Origin: an uncultured Bacteroidota bacterium
GTDB taxonomy: Bacteria; Bacteroidota; Bacteroidia; JABEUT01
Direction: 5' to 3'
Length of the DNA: 43,494 bases
NCBI GenBank assembly: GCA_903916255.1
Contig: CAIWVW010000002.1
Span: 1-43,494 of the forward strand
In this document: positions 26,368 through 35,043 of the stretch, one piece after another
Layout of the letters: every line of letters begins with the position of its first letter
Numbering within the stretch: position 1 is the stretch's first letter
Notes under the pieces: generated by a model
Told to the model about the DNA's origin: nothing
The model's input: the letters and a program-made list of their open reading frames with translations, nothing else
Databases searched by the model: none
Program-made: the position numbers and the translations under genes

Positions 26368-27720
26368 TTAACGGTCGAAAAATATTCGTTGCCCTTTTGT
26401 GGTTTCGTCAAAGGTTCCGTTGGAATAAACGAGATTGCCGTTTACAAATGTATGTGTAACCTTGGAGTGCAATGTTTCACCTTCCAGTGGGCTCCATTTG
26501 CATTTATATAGTATGTTGTCCTTTTCTACTTTCCAGGCTGAATTCAAATCAACCAACAGGAGGTCGGCCCAATAGCCTTCACGTATAAATCCACGCTTTT
26601 GCACTTTGAATGCAGTGGCAGGCGCATGGCTCATTTTGTTTGCAATTTCTTCCACCGATATTTTACCTTGTCTGTAAAGTTCCAGCATTACATTCAGCGA
26701 ATGCTGCACCATCGGCCCGCCGGAAGGACAGGAGAAATAGGCCTGTTCTTTTTCATCATGTGTATGCGGGGCGTGGTCGGTAGCAATGGTATCAATCTTA
26801 TTATCTAACAAAGCCTGTAGAAGACCCGTTTTGTCATGCTCGGTTTTAATGGCAGGGTTCCATTTAATCATGTTTCCTTTTTCGGCATAATCTTTATCGG
26901 AAAACCATAGATGGTGCGGGCATACCTCCGAGGTTATTTTCTTTTGCTCCAGCGGAAAAGAGTTGTCGAACAGTCCCGTTTCTTTGGCTGTGGAAACATG
27001 CACTACATGCAGCCTTGTGCCCATTTTTTTTGCCAGTTCCACCGCATGGCGGGAAGAAATATAACAGCATGCCTCATTACGGATTACCGGATGAACAGAA
27101 GGTGGCGGATTATCTCCATATTCTTCTTTTATAATTTTTGCATTGTTTTTAATAATGCTTTCTTCTTCGCAATGCACGGCTATCAACAGGTTATTTATAC
27201 CGAATAATTTTTCAATACTCTCGGGATTATCTACCAGCATATTTCCCGTAGATGAACCCAAATAAATTTTTACTCCGCAAACATTTGCAGGATTTATTTT
27301 TATCACCTCTTCGAAATTATCGTTGGATGTCCCCATATAAAAGGAGTAATTTGCCAATGATTTTTGTGCAGCTATATCATATTTATCCTGCAAAAGTTCT
27401 TGCGTCAATACAGGTGGAAACGTATTAGGCATATCCATAAAAGATGTTACGCCTCCTGCTACAGCAGCTTTCGATTCGGTATGAATATCGGCTTTATAAA
27501 CCAATCCCGGCTCGCGGAAATGCACATGTGTATCTATTACTCCCGGAAAAAGGTACTTACCTTCTGCATCGATTATTTGGGTGTCCGGTATTGAGAATTG
27601 AGCAGTGGGTATAGTGGCAGAGCTTATTTTTTCAATTAGCCCGTTTTGAATTAAAATATCTCCCCGGAATGTTTTCCCTTCGTTAACAATAGTTGCATTT
27701 CGAATGAGAATGCCCGGCAT
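26368..27720 (-). CDS. pyrC: Dihydroorotase (class I type)
   Basis: This 450-residue zinc amidohydrolase closes carbamoyl-aspartate to dihydroorotate, step three of pyrimidine synthesis. The metal motif is DTHVHFREPG (about 62-71). The bridging carboxylated Lys is expected in CGVKIYLGSSTG (about 147), further His ligands in AVHCEEE and LHVVHVS, and the catalytic Asp in ATDHAPHT (about 316). All motifs are present, so it should be active rather than a non-catalytic PyrX-like copy. It starts 6 bases after the DPM1-like gene stop and is probably co-transcribed with it. Confidence 0.94.
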   Translation of the reverse strand: MPGILIRNATIVNEGKTFRGDILIQNGLIEKISSATIPTAQFSIPDTQIIDAEGKYLFPGVIDTHVHFREPGLVYKADIHTESKAAVAGGVTSFMDMPNTFPPVLTQELLQDKYDIAAQKSLANYSFYMGTSNDNFEEVIKINPANVCGVKIYLGSSTGNMLVDNPESIEKLFGINNLLIAVHCEEESIIKNNAKIIKEEYGDNPPPSVHPVIRNEACCYISSRHAVELAKKMGTRLHVVHVSTAKETGLFDNSFPLEQKKITSEVCPHHLWFSDKDYAEKGNMIKWNPAIKTEHDKTGLLQALLDNKIDTIATDHAPHTHDEKEQAYFSCPSGGPMVQHSLNVMLELYRQGKISVEEIANKMSHAPATAFKVQKRGFIREGYWADLLLVDLNSAWKVEKDNILYKCKWSPLEGETLHSKVTHTFVNGNLVYSNGTFDETTKGQRIFFDR

Positions 27721-27726
27721 ATAGAT

Positions 27727-28440
27727 TTATACTTTTAAAAACCGCATTTGAATAACCCCGAAAATAGCTTCTTTAAATATCTTTCCGCTCATTTTTGAAA
27801 CGCCTACCACACGGTCGGTGAAAGTGATGGGCACTTCCACAATTTTAAATCCTTTTTTGTAGGTGCGGTATTTCATTTCTATTTGAAAAGCGTAGCCGAT
27901 AAACTTAATATCATCAAAGTGGATAGCTTCCAAAACTCTGCGGCGGTAGCATTTAAAACCTGCTGTTGTGTCCTTCACATTAATCCATAATACCATGCGA
28001 ACATATAACGATGCAAAGTAGGACATTACTACGCGCTTGTAATCCCATTTAGTAATATGGCCGCCTTTTACATAACGGGAACCTACCGCCAAATCGGCAC
28101 CATTTACACAAGCTTCCTTCAAACGGATAAGGTCATCGGGATTATGTGAAAAATCGGCATCCATTTCAAAAATGTATTCATAGCCGTGCTCTAATGCCCA
28201 GCGGAACCCTGCTATGTAAGCTGTTCCCAACCCCAATTTTCCCTGGCGTTCCACTATAAAAAGCCTGCCGTCAAACTCTTTCATTAAGGTTTTAACTATA
28301 TCGGCAGTGCCATCCGGCGAGCCGTCATCAATTATGAGCAAATTAAAACCACCCTGCAAAGACATTACTTTGCGGGTTATATTTTCAATATTACCCTTTT
28401 CGTTATAGGTGGGAATTATTACTAGGCTGTCTGAAGACAT
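27727..28440 (-). CDS. Polyprenol monophosphomannose synthase (DPM1-like GT2)
   Basis: This 237-residue family 2 glycosyltransferase begins with IIPTYNEKGNIENI. It has the nucleotide-binding DDGSPDGTAD near 36-45, KLGLGTAYIAGF near 68-79 and the metal motif EMDADFSH near 93-100. The C-terminal GYAFQIEMKYR and VPITFTDRVVGVSKMS blocks are typical of DPM1-type enzymes. There is no C-terminal membrane helix, as in the shorter bacterial forms. It transfers a sugar, usually mannose from GDP-mannose, to a polyprenyl phosphate carrier. In Bacteroidota such enzymes feed O-glycosylation or lipid-linked sugar pathways. Confidence 0.93.
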   Translation of the reverse strand: MSSDSLVIIPTYNEKGNIENITRKVMSLQGGFNLLIIDDGSPDGTADIVKTLMKEFDGRLFIVERQGKLGLGTAYIAGFRWALEHGYEYIFEMDADFSHNPDDLIRLKEACVNGADLAVGSRYVKGGHITKWDYKRVVMSYFASLYVRMVLWINVKDTTAGFKCYRRRVLEAIHFDDIKFIGYAFQIEMKYRTYKKGFKIVEVPITFTDRVVGVSKMSGKIFKEAIFGVIQMRFLKV

Positions 28441-28486
28441 TTATTGTAGAAAGTTTGCAAATATCACAAAATATGTCGAGCTATCA

Positions 28487-28948
28487 CTAATACTGTGAAA
28501 TCATTCTGCGGTGATAGTTAATTTGGCCCATGTGGTAATCGAGGTGGGAAATGAGGTGCATCAGGAAAAAGCCCTTGGTTAGCTTCTCTTTGCCAAGCAG
28601 GTGTGCGGGAAATGCGGTGTATTCTTCTTCCAAATCGATTTCAGCGGTTGCTTTCAGGGTGGAAACGACCACTTCCATAGTTTTTTGCACTTCCGTTACC
28701 AGTTCGGCCGAAGGTATATTTGAAACAGAAAACTCTTTATCCCTGTTTCTTACATAGCCCGAATTACCCATAACATGACCGATAAAATGCTGCAAATTAC
28801 CACAGATATGCAGGCAAAGGTTTCCTCCCGAATTTTTAATTCCGGCGGTTAATTCCCATATTTTTTCTTCGTTGGGATAGAGTTTTATCTCTTCGATAAG
28901 CTTGTTCAGTTCTCGTTCAAAAATCTCAGCGGCAAATTCGGCAACCAT
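28487..28948 (-). CDS. DinB/DUF1572 family protein
   Basis: This 153-residue four-helix bundle has His residues in the usual DinB places: HICGNLQHFIGH near 48-59 and HLISHLDYHMGQINYHRR near 131-148. Family members bind a metal ion and include thiol transferases (such as bacillithiol transferases), but the specific role is unknown. No signal peptide is present. The stop codon is 46 bases from the start of the DPM1-like gene, so the three minus-strand genes may share a transcript starting from the -7 box at 28971. Confidence 0.85.
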   Translation of the reverse strand: MVAEFAAEIFERELNKLIEEIKLYPNEEKIWELTAGIKNSGGNLCLHICGNLQHFIGHVMGNSGYVRNRDKEFSVSNIPSAELVTEVQKTMEVVVSTLKATAEIDLEEEYTAFPAHLLGKEKLTKGFFLMHLISHLDYHMGQINYHRRMISQY

Positions 28949-28970
28949 AGTTCTTCCTTGTAATTGTTAT

Positions 28971-28978
28971 CAAATGTA
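28971..28978 (-). promoter_or_regulatory. -7 box for the DinB-like gene
   Basis: CAAATGTA on the plus strand reads TACATTTG on the minus strand, 23 bases before the ATG at 28948. Confidence 0.5.
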
Positions 28979-29089
28979 GGAAAATTATTTAACCCGCTTA
29001 ATGTGAAGCCCAAATAAAAGGATTAAAAGCGTTCCTAAAGCCATATACGTAAATTTCGTACATTCGTGTTTATATAAATAAAACAAACT

Positions 29090-29923
29090 ATGTTATTAGG
29101 TGTTCATTGCTCCGTAAGCGGAGGATTAGAAAATTCCTTTGAGGAGGCCAAAACGTTGGGAATTGACACGTTTCAGGTTTTTACCCGTAACCAGCGCCAG
29201 TGGAAGGCCAAACCAATATCGGAAGATGAGAAAAAAGCGTTTGCTGCAGCCTGGGCTCAGAACCCGCAGGTGAAAGTTATTTTTTCGCATGCTTCATACC
29301 TTATTAATCTTGCGAGCGCTGACCCGGAGCTTCGTAATAAATCTATTGCCGGGTTTACCGAAGAAGTAATCCGCTGCACTGAACTTGGGCTTGCATACAC
29401 CGTGCTGCATCCCGGCGCGGCCGGAGAAAGCACGCCGGAAGAAGCGATGGAACGAATTGCCGATTCATTGAAAAAAGTGGTTCAGGAAACGCATGGCTCT
29501 AAAGTGAAAATACTGCTTGAAAATACAGCCGGGCAAGGCTCGCATGTAGGCTATAAGTTTGAGCATATCCGTACTATAATGGACCATACAGGCTCCGACA
29601 GAATAGGTACTTGCTTTGATACCTGCCACGCCTTTGCTGCGGGCTATAATATTGCTACTGAAGAAGGTTTCCATAAAACATGGCACGACTTTGACCACAT
29701 AATCGGGTTAAGTAAGTTACATGCTATTCACCTGAATGATTCGAAAGGTGATTTTGCCAGCCGCATCGACCGGCACGAACACATTGGCAAAGGCAAAATA
29801 GGCCCGTTGGCTTTTAAATTAATGATGAAAAAATTTCAGCATATACCCAAAGTTATCGAAACGGATGAAGCCGATAATATGGATGCCGTAAACCTGAAAG
29901 TTTTACGCGAACTTGCGGAATAG
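29090..29923 (+). CDS. nfo: Deoxyribonuclease IV (endonuclease IV)
   Basis: This 277-residue TIM-barrel enzyme cuts DNA at abasic sites in base excision repair using three zinc ions. Metal ligands fall in the expected motifs: FSHASYL (His near 64), TVLHPGAAG (His near 105), LLENTAGQG (Glu near 143), CFDTCHAFAAGYN (Asp and His), AIHLNDSK (His), DRHEHIGKG (Asp and His) and VIETDEA (Glu). The opening LLGVHCSVSGG is typical. The length is standard. A Nudix gene follows 8 bases downstream, so the pair forms a small repair/clean-up unit. Confidence 0.96.
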   Translation: MLLGVHCSVSGGLENSFEEAKTLGIDTFQVFTRNQRQWKAKPISEDEKKAFAAAWAQNPQVKVIFSHASYLINLASADPELRNKSIAGFTEEVIRCTELGLAYTVLHPGAAGESTPEEAMERIADSLKKVVQETHGSKVKILLENTAGQGSHVGYKFEHIRTIMDHTGSDRIGTCFDTCHAFAAGYNIATEEGFHKTWHDFDHIIGLSKLHAIHLNDSKGDFASRIDRHEHIGKGKIGPLAFKLMMKKFQHIPKVIETDEADNMDAVNLKVLRELAE

Positions 29924-29931
29924 GAGTAGAT

Positions 29932-30606
29932 ATGTATGCCGAATTTATAAATACGTTAAAAAAGGAAATCCTTTCAGGGCTGCCGGGGTGGGAGGCTCAG
30001 AAGAAAATGGCTCCCCTCGGAAGGGTGCATAGGGATTATCTCCCCCATGTGAAGGACGATGCGCGCCAGAGTAGTGTACTTATTTGGCTATACCCCGGCG
30101 GAAGTAAAATAAATACCCGCTTGATTTTACGCACCGAAGGCGGCGTACATAGCGGACAGGTCGCATTTCCGGGAGGGCAGGTGGAACAGTCGGACGGCGG
30201 TTATTGGAACACGGCCCTGCGCGAAGCAAATGAAGAAGTAGGTTTGCAAACTGATAAAATTTCATTGGTGGGTGCGCTTACCCCCTTATATATTCCGCCA
30301 AGTAACTTTTGGGTTCATCCTTTTATTGGCGCCGGTGAAAAGGCAGAGTCTGCTATTATCAGCGAAGCGGAGGTTCAAACGTATTTTGATGTGAACATAT
30401 TCCAGCTATTGCAGGAGGATGCTAAAATGGAGAAGTTGATTACGCTTAGTTCAGGCGATGAACGAATTACTCCATCCTATAACCTGGCGGGACATACCGT
30501 TTGGGGTGCCACCGCCATGATATTAAGTGAATTGGAAGAACTTATCCGCCGTACACTTGAAAAAATGGACACCCACTATATAAAACCCGAAATCCCCGAG
30601 ATTTAA
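29932..30606 (+). CDS. Nudix hydrolase, CoA-pyrophosphatase-like
   Basis: This 224-residue protein has the Nudix box near residues 82-104, from GGQVEQSDGGYW to REANEEVGL. Upstream is HSGQVAFPGG, the form found in coenzyme A pyrophosphatases (NUDT7/YeaB type), and PPSNFWVHPFIG follows. It probably hydrolyses CoA or a related nucleotide diphosphate derivative; the substrate needs testing. It is probably transcribed with nfo. Its stop codon overlaps the stop codon of the convergent T9SS gene by 3 bases. Confidence 0.88.
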   Translation: MYAEFINTLKKEILSGLPGWEAQKKMAPLGRVHRDYLPHVKDDARQSSVLIWLYPGGSKINTRLILRTEGGVHSGQVAFPGGQVEQSDGGYWNTALREANEEVGLQTDKISLVGALTPLYIPPSNFWVHPFIGAGEKAESAIISEAEVQTYFDVNIFQLLQEDAKMEKLITLSSGDERITPSYNLAGHTVWGATAMILSELEELIRRTLEKMDTHYIKPEIPEI

Positions 30607-31859
30607 TAAACCACCATCTTTTTTGTTACCGTTGAGCCGGAAGAACTGAAGGTATAGAAATAAACTCCGGGGCTCAGTGTATTTGCATTTATAATAATAG
30701 AATGCAAACCGGGACTCATCTTTGTATAGTTTTCGGTTAAAATTACTCTGCCTGTCAGGTCGCTTACATTGAAGTTTACATCAGCCAATTTGTTAATGGT
30801 ATATGTAATGGTTGACTTATCATTAAATGGATTCGGGTAGTTTTGGCTAATAATGGAGAATGGGGAGTTGATATTTTTAATTCCCAAATAGGCAACCACT
30901 GTATCTACGGTATAAATATCAATGTCCTGAAAGTAATTGGCACCATCTACCCCCGGGTGAAAGGTTACCTCATTCGTGTCGCATGGGAAAAATACATTAT
31001 TCCCCCCTTCTGTTGGAAACATTCCATACGCGGTATATTGGTTCCACACCTCGAAGCTATTTGCCACAAGCCTTTTTGAAGGGTAGGGGATTCCGGAAAA
31101 ATCGGTAGGAAGGGCCAGATAACTTGTTCCTGCGGGGAGGTTAGGGCAAGTATCATTCGTGAATGAATGATACCCGTATATAAACCAGCAACTGTCTCGT
31201 TTACTTGAGTCGCGGTAATTCACTGTAACAGCAAATCTGTATGTGCTTAATGTTAAATTACCTACATACCAACGTAAGTTTTTTATTTCATAATTGTTGT
31301 TATAACCTATAATGCTGTCGATAAACATGGTGTCTGCTAAAATATTTGGAGTAGGGTATCCATAAGCATCCACACTGTTTAGTTGGATTTCAAGTGTATC
31401 TCGTTTTGTACTAACGTTTTTCTGTATTATTGGCACATTTATATAGGCAATACCAAAGTTAACCAATAGGTCGGGGTTAATGGTAGTATCTCCTCTTGGG
31501 GTAGCGGAAGATAAACTATCGAATGCCACGGTAATAGAGTTTATGCAATCGTAGTTCATAAACATCATAGATGATGCCTTGTAACTATTAAGCGTATCTT
31601 TAGGGAAGCTGTAATATGTATTAAGAAGCTGTGCCTGGCTGTATTGGTAATTACCAATAAATTTGGCTTCATCGGCACTGTAATAATCCACCACGATTGT
31701 ATCATATAAAATAATCAGCGTATCGCCGCCTACTTTTCCTCCTTGTTGAATTCGGTGGTCGGGCTTGCCCTTAGCCGTTTGATGAAAATACGTTTGTGCG
31801 TTTACCAATGGCAAACAAAATAATATGGATAGGCAGATGGTTAATAGTGTCGTCTTCAA
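30603..31859 (-). CDS. Secreted protein with T9SS sorting domain, paralogue of the 31964 gene
   Basis: This 418-residue protein has a signal peptide (1-21, ending LPLVNA). The start codon is TTG at 31859, supported by the -7 box at 31885-31892; no ATG fits the signal peptide. The body (about 25-335) is beta-rich with many Asp and Thr residues and two Cys regions, and I recognise no domain. The T9SS type A domain begins at about residue 340 (QNYPNPFNDKSTITY) and ends TKKMVVY. It shares layout, motifs and sorting domain with the next upstream gene and so is a tandem duplicate. Unknown function, extracellular or surface location. Confidence 0.82.
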   Translation of the reverse strand: MKTTLLTICLSILFCLPLVNAQTYFHQTAKGKPDHRIQQGGKVGGDTLIILYDTIVVDYYSADEAKFIGNYQYSQAQLLNTYYSFPKDTLNSYKASSMMFMNYDCINSITVAFDSLSSATPRGDTTINPDLLVNFGIAYINVPIIQKNVSTKRDTLEIQLNSVDAYGYPTPNILADTMFIDSIIGYNNNYEIKNLRWYVGNLTLSTYRFAVTVNYRDSSKRDSCWFIYGYHSFTNDTCPNLPAGTSYLALPTDFSGIPYPSKRLVANSFEVWNQYTAYGMFPTEGGNNVFFPCDTNEVTFHPGVDGANYFQDIDIYTVDTVVAYLGIKNINSPFSIISQNYPNPFNDKSTITYTINKLADVNFNVSDLTGRVILTENYTKMSPGLHSIIINANTLSPGVYFYTFSSSGSTVTKKMVVY

Positions 31860-31884
31860 AGGATAGTGTTTAATATAGGAGCAT

Positions 31885-31892
31885 CAAATGTA
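31885..31892 (-). promoter_or_regulatory. -7 box supporting a TTG start
   Basis: CAAATGTA on the plus strand reads TACATTTG on the minus strand, 26 bases before the TTG at 31859. Confidence 0.5.
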
Positions 31893-31907
31893 CGCATAAT
31901 TACATAA

Positions 31908-31939
31908 AAAAACCCTGACAGTTTAACGTCAGGGTTTTT
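31908..31939 (-). terminator. Terminator of the 31964 T9SS gene
   Basis: A perfect 12-bp stem (31908-31919 with 31928-31939) and an 8-base loop; the minus-strand product ends in a T run. The stem starts 24 bases after the stop codon. Confidence 0.85.
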
Positions 31940-31963
31940 CTTTTATTGTTTAAAGAACGGCTA

Positions 31964-33250
31964 TTACTCGGTAATAACCATCTTCTTGGTAACTACGCTA
32001 CCATTCACATTGAATGAGTAGAAGTAAACACCAGGACTGAAGGAATTAGCGCTTAAGTTAATAACGTGTTCGCCTGCACCAGAATTGGTGTAAACGTTGT
32101 TTACCAATACTCTGCCTGTCATGTCATATACGGAGAAAGTAACATCCGATGACTTGGTAAGGCTATAGCTGATTTCAGTGTTCTTGTTGAATGGGTTAGG
32201 GAAGTTTTGGTTAACTGATAATCCATTAGCAGTAACGGTAGGAGCACCGGTAGTATATACGTCGGTAACAGAAGCTGCTACAGCATAATCTTGTTCGTAG
32301 AAGAACATGGTGTCTGTTGTGCAAGAACCTGGGCAAACATTCCATTCGTAGTTATTAGCTCCGAAAATGGTTCCGTTTGCGGTAGGAAGTGTGGTTACAA
32401 CATTGCTGTAATACAATTGCCATCCGTTAGCATAGCTGTTAACGTGAATGGTTTTGGTATCAGTGAACAAGTGACCAACAAAGGTTCCCGGGTTAGAATA
32501 ATCGTAGCTGCCGCAGGATGAACTGCAGGTGCTGAGCGGGAAACCATAACCTAATTCAAAAGTATCGGCTTTGTTACCGTTGAAGGTTACATTCACATCA
32601 AAGTGAATTGCATTTCCAGGCAAGGTGAAATTAGGAACTGCAATAGCTTCATAAAGGGTATCAAGTCCTGTGCCAGGAAGAACAAGATTTCCACCGGTGG
32701 TAGCAAATGTTACGCCGGGATAAATTGGAACCACTGCGGTGGTATAGGTTGCTCCTGTTGGGAGTCCGCTTGCAGGTAAGTTCTTAATAGTGAATACTAG
32801 GGTGTCATTGTGTCCGGAAGTATTCTTGTAAGCACATACTAACCACAGGGTATCAACAGTAACTGAAGTTGCATTGTAAGGGTTCAAGCTGCCATCGATT
32901 AATGTATCATAAGCTACATCTACTGAGTGAATCAGGTTGAAGTTTTGACGGGTAATAGCGCCATTGTTTGTATCAGCTTGGGTATAACGGCTGTTGATAA
33001 GGTCAGTAAACCAGCCTAATGAAGTGGAATATGCGGTTGCATAACCGGCATCGGTACCTGGATAGAAAAGTTGATAGTTATAAGTAGTACTGGAAGCTAC
33101 TTTTGAAACACGGTGTTTCGTTAAAGTAGGACCAACCTTTGGTTGACCCAAGTGTTGGGTTGGGCCGCCTGCATACTGCACTTGAGCCATAGCCCCAATA
33201 GTCAGTAAAGACAAGCTTAAGGAAGCAATTGTTTTAGAAATGTTTTTCAT
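31964..33250 (-). CDS. Secreted protein with T9SS sorting domain, possibly highly expressed
   Basis: This 428-residue protein has a signal peptide (1-22, ending IGAMA), a beta-rich body with Cys-containing loops (CPGSCTTD, STCSSSCGSYD) and a type A T9SS domain from about 352 (QNFPNPFNKNTEISY ... TKKMVITE). It is a paralogue of the following gene (30603-31859). Codon choice differs from its neighbours: AAC, AAG, TAC and GGT are more frequent, the pattern expected of a strongly expressed gene. It has a strong terminator, and an unusual A/T palindrome lies in its upstream region. No family is recognised. Confidence 0.85.
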   Translation of the reverse strand: MKNISKTIASLSLSLLTIGAMAQVQYAGGPTQHLGQPKVGPTLTKHRVSKVASSTTYNYQLFYPGTDAGYATAYSTSLGWFTDLINSRYTQADTNNGAITRQNFNLIHSVDVAYDTLIDGSLNPYNATSVTVDTLWLVCAYKNTSGHNDTLVFTIKNLPASGLPTGATYTTAVVPIYPGVTFATTGGNLVLPGTGLDTLYEAIAVPNFTLPGNAIHFDVNVTFNGNKADTFELGYGFPLSTCSSSCGSYDYSNPGTFVGHLFTDTKTIHVNSYANGWQLYYSNVVTTLPTANGTIFGANNYEWNVCPGSCTTDTMFFYEQDYAVAASVTDVYTTGAPTVTANGLSVNQNFPNPFNKNTEISYSLTKSSDVTFSVYDMTGRVLVNNVYTNSGAGEHVINLSANSFSPGVYFYSFNVNGSVVTKKMVITE

Positions 33251-33316
33251 AATGATTTGAATTTTTGGATTTGATTTAGGACTGCTAAGATATATATAAG
33301 TTTAATAGCAGGTAGT

Positions 33317-33353
33317 GTTTTTTAGGTTTTTTTTCAAAAAAAGCCCAAAAAAC
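33317..33353. repeat. Near-perfect A/T palindrome between divergent genes
   Basis: 18-base arms (33317-33334 and 33336-33353) can pair with one mismatch and one G-U pair. They surround a single C, so the real loop is a few bases larger. It lies in the 210-base gap between the divergent T9SS gene and the membrane protein. The gap otherwise holds only A/T-rich sequence and the -7 box at 33440. Confidence 0.5.
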
Positions 33354-33439
33354 AATAAAACTATACCATTTTTTAGCACAGTAAACATTTAACTGGTGAG
33401 CAAAATCAGTATGTAAAATTAAAAGTAGAATTAAATATA

Positions 33440-33447
33440 TATTTTTG
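33440..33447 (+). promoter_or_regulatory. -7 box for the 33461 membrane protein
   Basis: TATTTTTG matches TAnnTTTG and lies 13 bases before the TTG start, which would leave only a short leader. Confidence 0.45.
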
Positions 33448-33460
33448 TGCATACTTAACA

Positions 33461-35032
33461 TTGAATACAAAAACTTTAAAATATTCTGAAATTACCCTTT
33501 TTTACGGAGGGGTATCCCTGAATATATGGCTTATTTGTCACTTTACATTTTTTGGGGGAAATGACGGTCCATCTCATTTGTATTATTCAAGAATAATTAA
33601 GTATCTAATTGAAGGGAACGCCTTTTTAAGCAAGTATTTTGTCCTTAATCATTTGCCGGTACCTAATATAACAGACCATTATCTTCTTGCCTTGTTTGAT
33701 GTACTTTTTAGTTCTGCTATTTCTGAAAAAATCTTGCTTTTTATTTTTGTTGCAGGTTTTCCTCTTATTTTCAGAGCTATAGTATATAAATATAACCCTG
33801 AAGGTATTGCATCAAGTTCATTTATAATCCCATTTACACATTGCACCTTGCTTTATTTAGGAGCCTATAATTTCTGTCTGTCCTTCACCTTCCTGTTTAT
33901 TGCATTGTATTATTTTTTTAAGAATTTTTCGGATGCGAGTAAATCCTATCCGCCTTTAAAATATGTTCTGTTTTTTTTATTGATACTCTTAAACTATTTT
34001 ACAAATGCTATATCCTTCTTATTCCTTTTTTCTATTTGCGGAACGGCCGAATTATATTGGCTTTACAGGCAAATGAGGCCAAAGGCAATAAGCAAAACAC
34101 ATATAGTTAAGCGATTTTTGTTTTTTGGTGGTATGTGGATACCACCTTTTATTATGCTGAATATTTTTAACAGCGCTATACCGGGGTTACATCATGAAAA
34201 TACCCTGACCTTACCGTTCAGCCTGCTTACTAAGTGGCTTTATAATATGCAGTGTCTTTCAGTTGACATACCCGGTGAGGGAGTTTTCACGCATCTTAAC
34301 TTATTGTGGGTAGTAATCACGTTGGCTATAGTGATTTATCTGAGGATAAAAGATAAGGCCAGGCATCGATTTTTTTTAACAGACATATTTCTTCTGTTTT
34401 TTCTTCTGACATTAATTGCCTATTTTAGTATTCCCGAAGGAGCGGGCGTTGGAATGATTTCTGATAGATTGCTTTATTATTTAATGATATTCCTTATTTT
34501 ATGGCTGGCATTACAAAAAAGGTTGGGAAAAATCGCTTTGCTTCTTTCTGCTGCTATAATGATGATTCATGTAGTATTTCTTTTCAATGTACATTACCCC
34601 CTTTTAACGGACTTGAATAACGATGCCCTTGATGTGCAAAAAGCTTCTGAGTATGTAGGCCCTAATAGTGTGGTTGCAGTTTTTAAAATAGCTAGAAACC
34701 CCTTGGAGCCGAGTATTAGCAATATTCTTGGTATTGATAAACCTATGGTAATATTAGAGCGATATGAACCCGATTATGGTTGGTTTGCAGTAAATAGAAC
34801 AATGGGCAAAGAACCGCAGTGGAAAGTAATGATTTTCCCGGATAATAAACTTGGATGGGTGGACATTAAAAACAATAAAGTAGTAAAGTTGATTGACTAC
34901 GTGCTTATATACGGTGATTACAATACTGCTCTTGCAACAGGCAAAAGCGATTTGCAAAAATTGGAACCTACCTATACAAAGGTTTTTTCTTCGGATGATA
35001 GCAAGGTTTACATTTTTTGTTTGAATAAATAA
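33461..35032 (+). CDS. Polytopic membrane protein, possible GT-C-type glycosyltransferase
   Basis: This 523-residue protein has about ten hydrophobic segments and a soluble C-terminal part of about 140 residues. Near the N-terminus is GGNDGPSHLYYSRII, with a Glu-Lys-Asn loop, in the arrangement (first helix, then a long external loop with acidic residues) found in GT-C glycosyltransferases. I do not see a definite GT-C DxD motif, so this is tentative. The start is TTG at 33461; no ATG occurs in frame before about residue 200, and the -7 box fits this start. Base composition is more A/T-rich than most neighbours. No operon partner. Confidence 0.65.
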   Translation: MNTKTLKYSEITLFYGGVSLNIWLICHFTFFGGNDGPSHLYYSRIIKYLIEGNAFLSKYFVLNHLPVPNITDHYLLALFDVLFSSAISEKILLFIFVAGFPLIFRAIVYKYNPEGIASSSFIIPFTHCTLLYLGAYNFCLSFTFLFIALYYFFKNFSDASKSYPPLKYVLFFLLILLNYFTNAISFLFLFSICGTAELYWLYRQMRPKAISKTHIVKRFLFFGGMWIPPFIMLNIFNSAIPGLHHENTLTLPFSLLTKWLYNMQCLSVDIPGEGVFTHLNLLWVVITLAIVIYLRIKDKARHRFFLTDIFLLFFLLTLIAYFSIPEGAGVGMISDRLLYYLMIFLILWLALQKRLGKIALLLSAAIMMIHVVFLFNVHYPLLTDLNNDALDVQKASEYVGPNSVVAVFKIARNPLEPSISNILGIDKPMVILERYEPDYGWFAVNRTMGKEPQWKVMIFPDNKLGWVDIKNNKVVKLIDYVLIYGDYNTALATGKSDLQKLEPTYTKVFSSDDSKVYIFCLNK

Positions 35033-35043
35033 GAAACAATATT

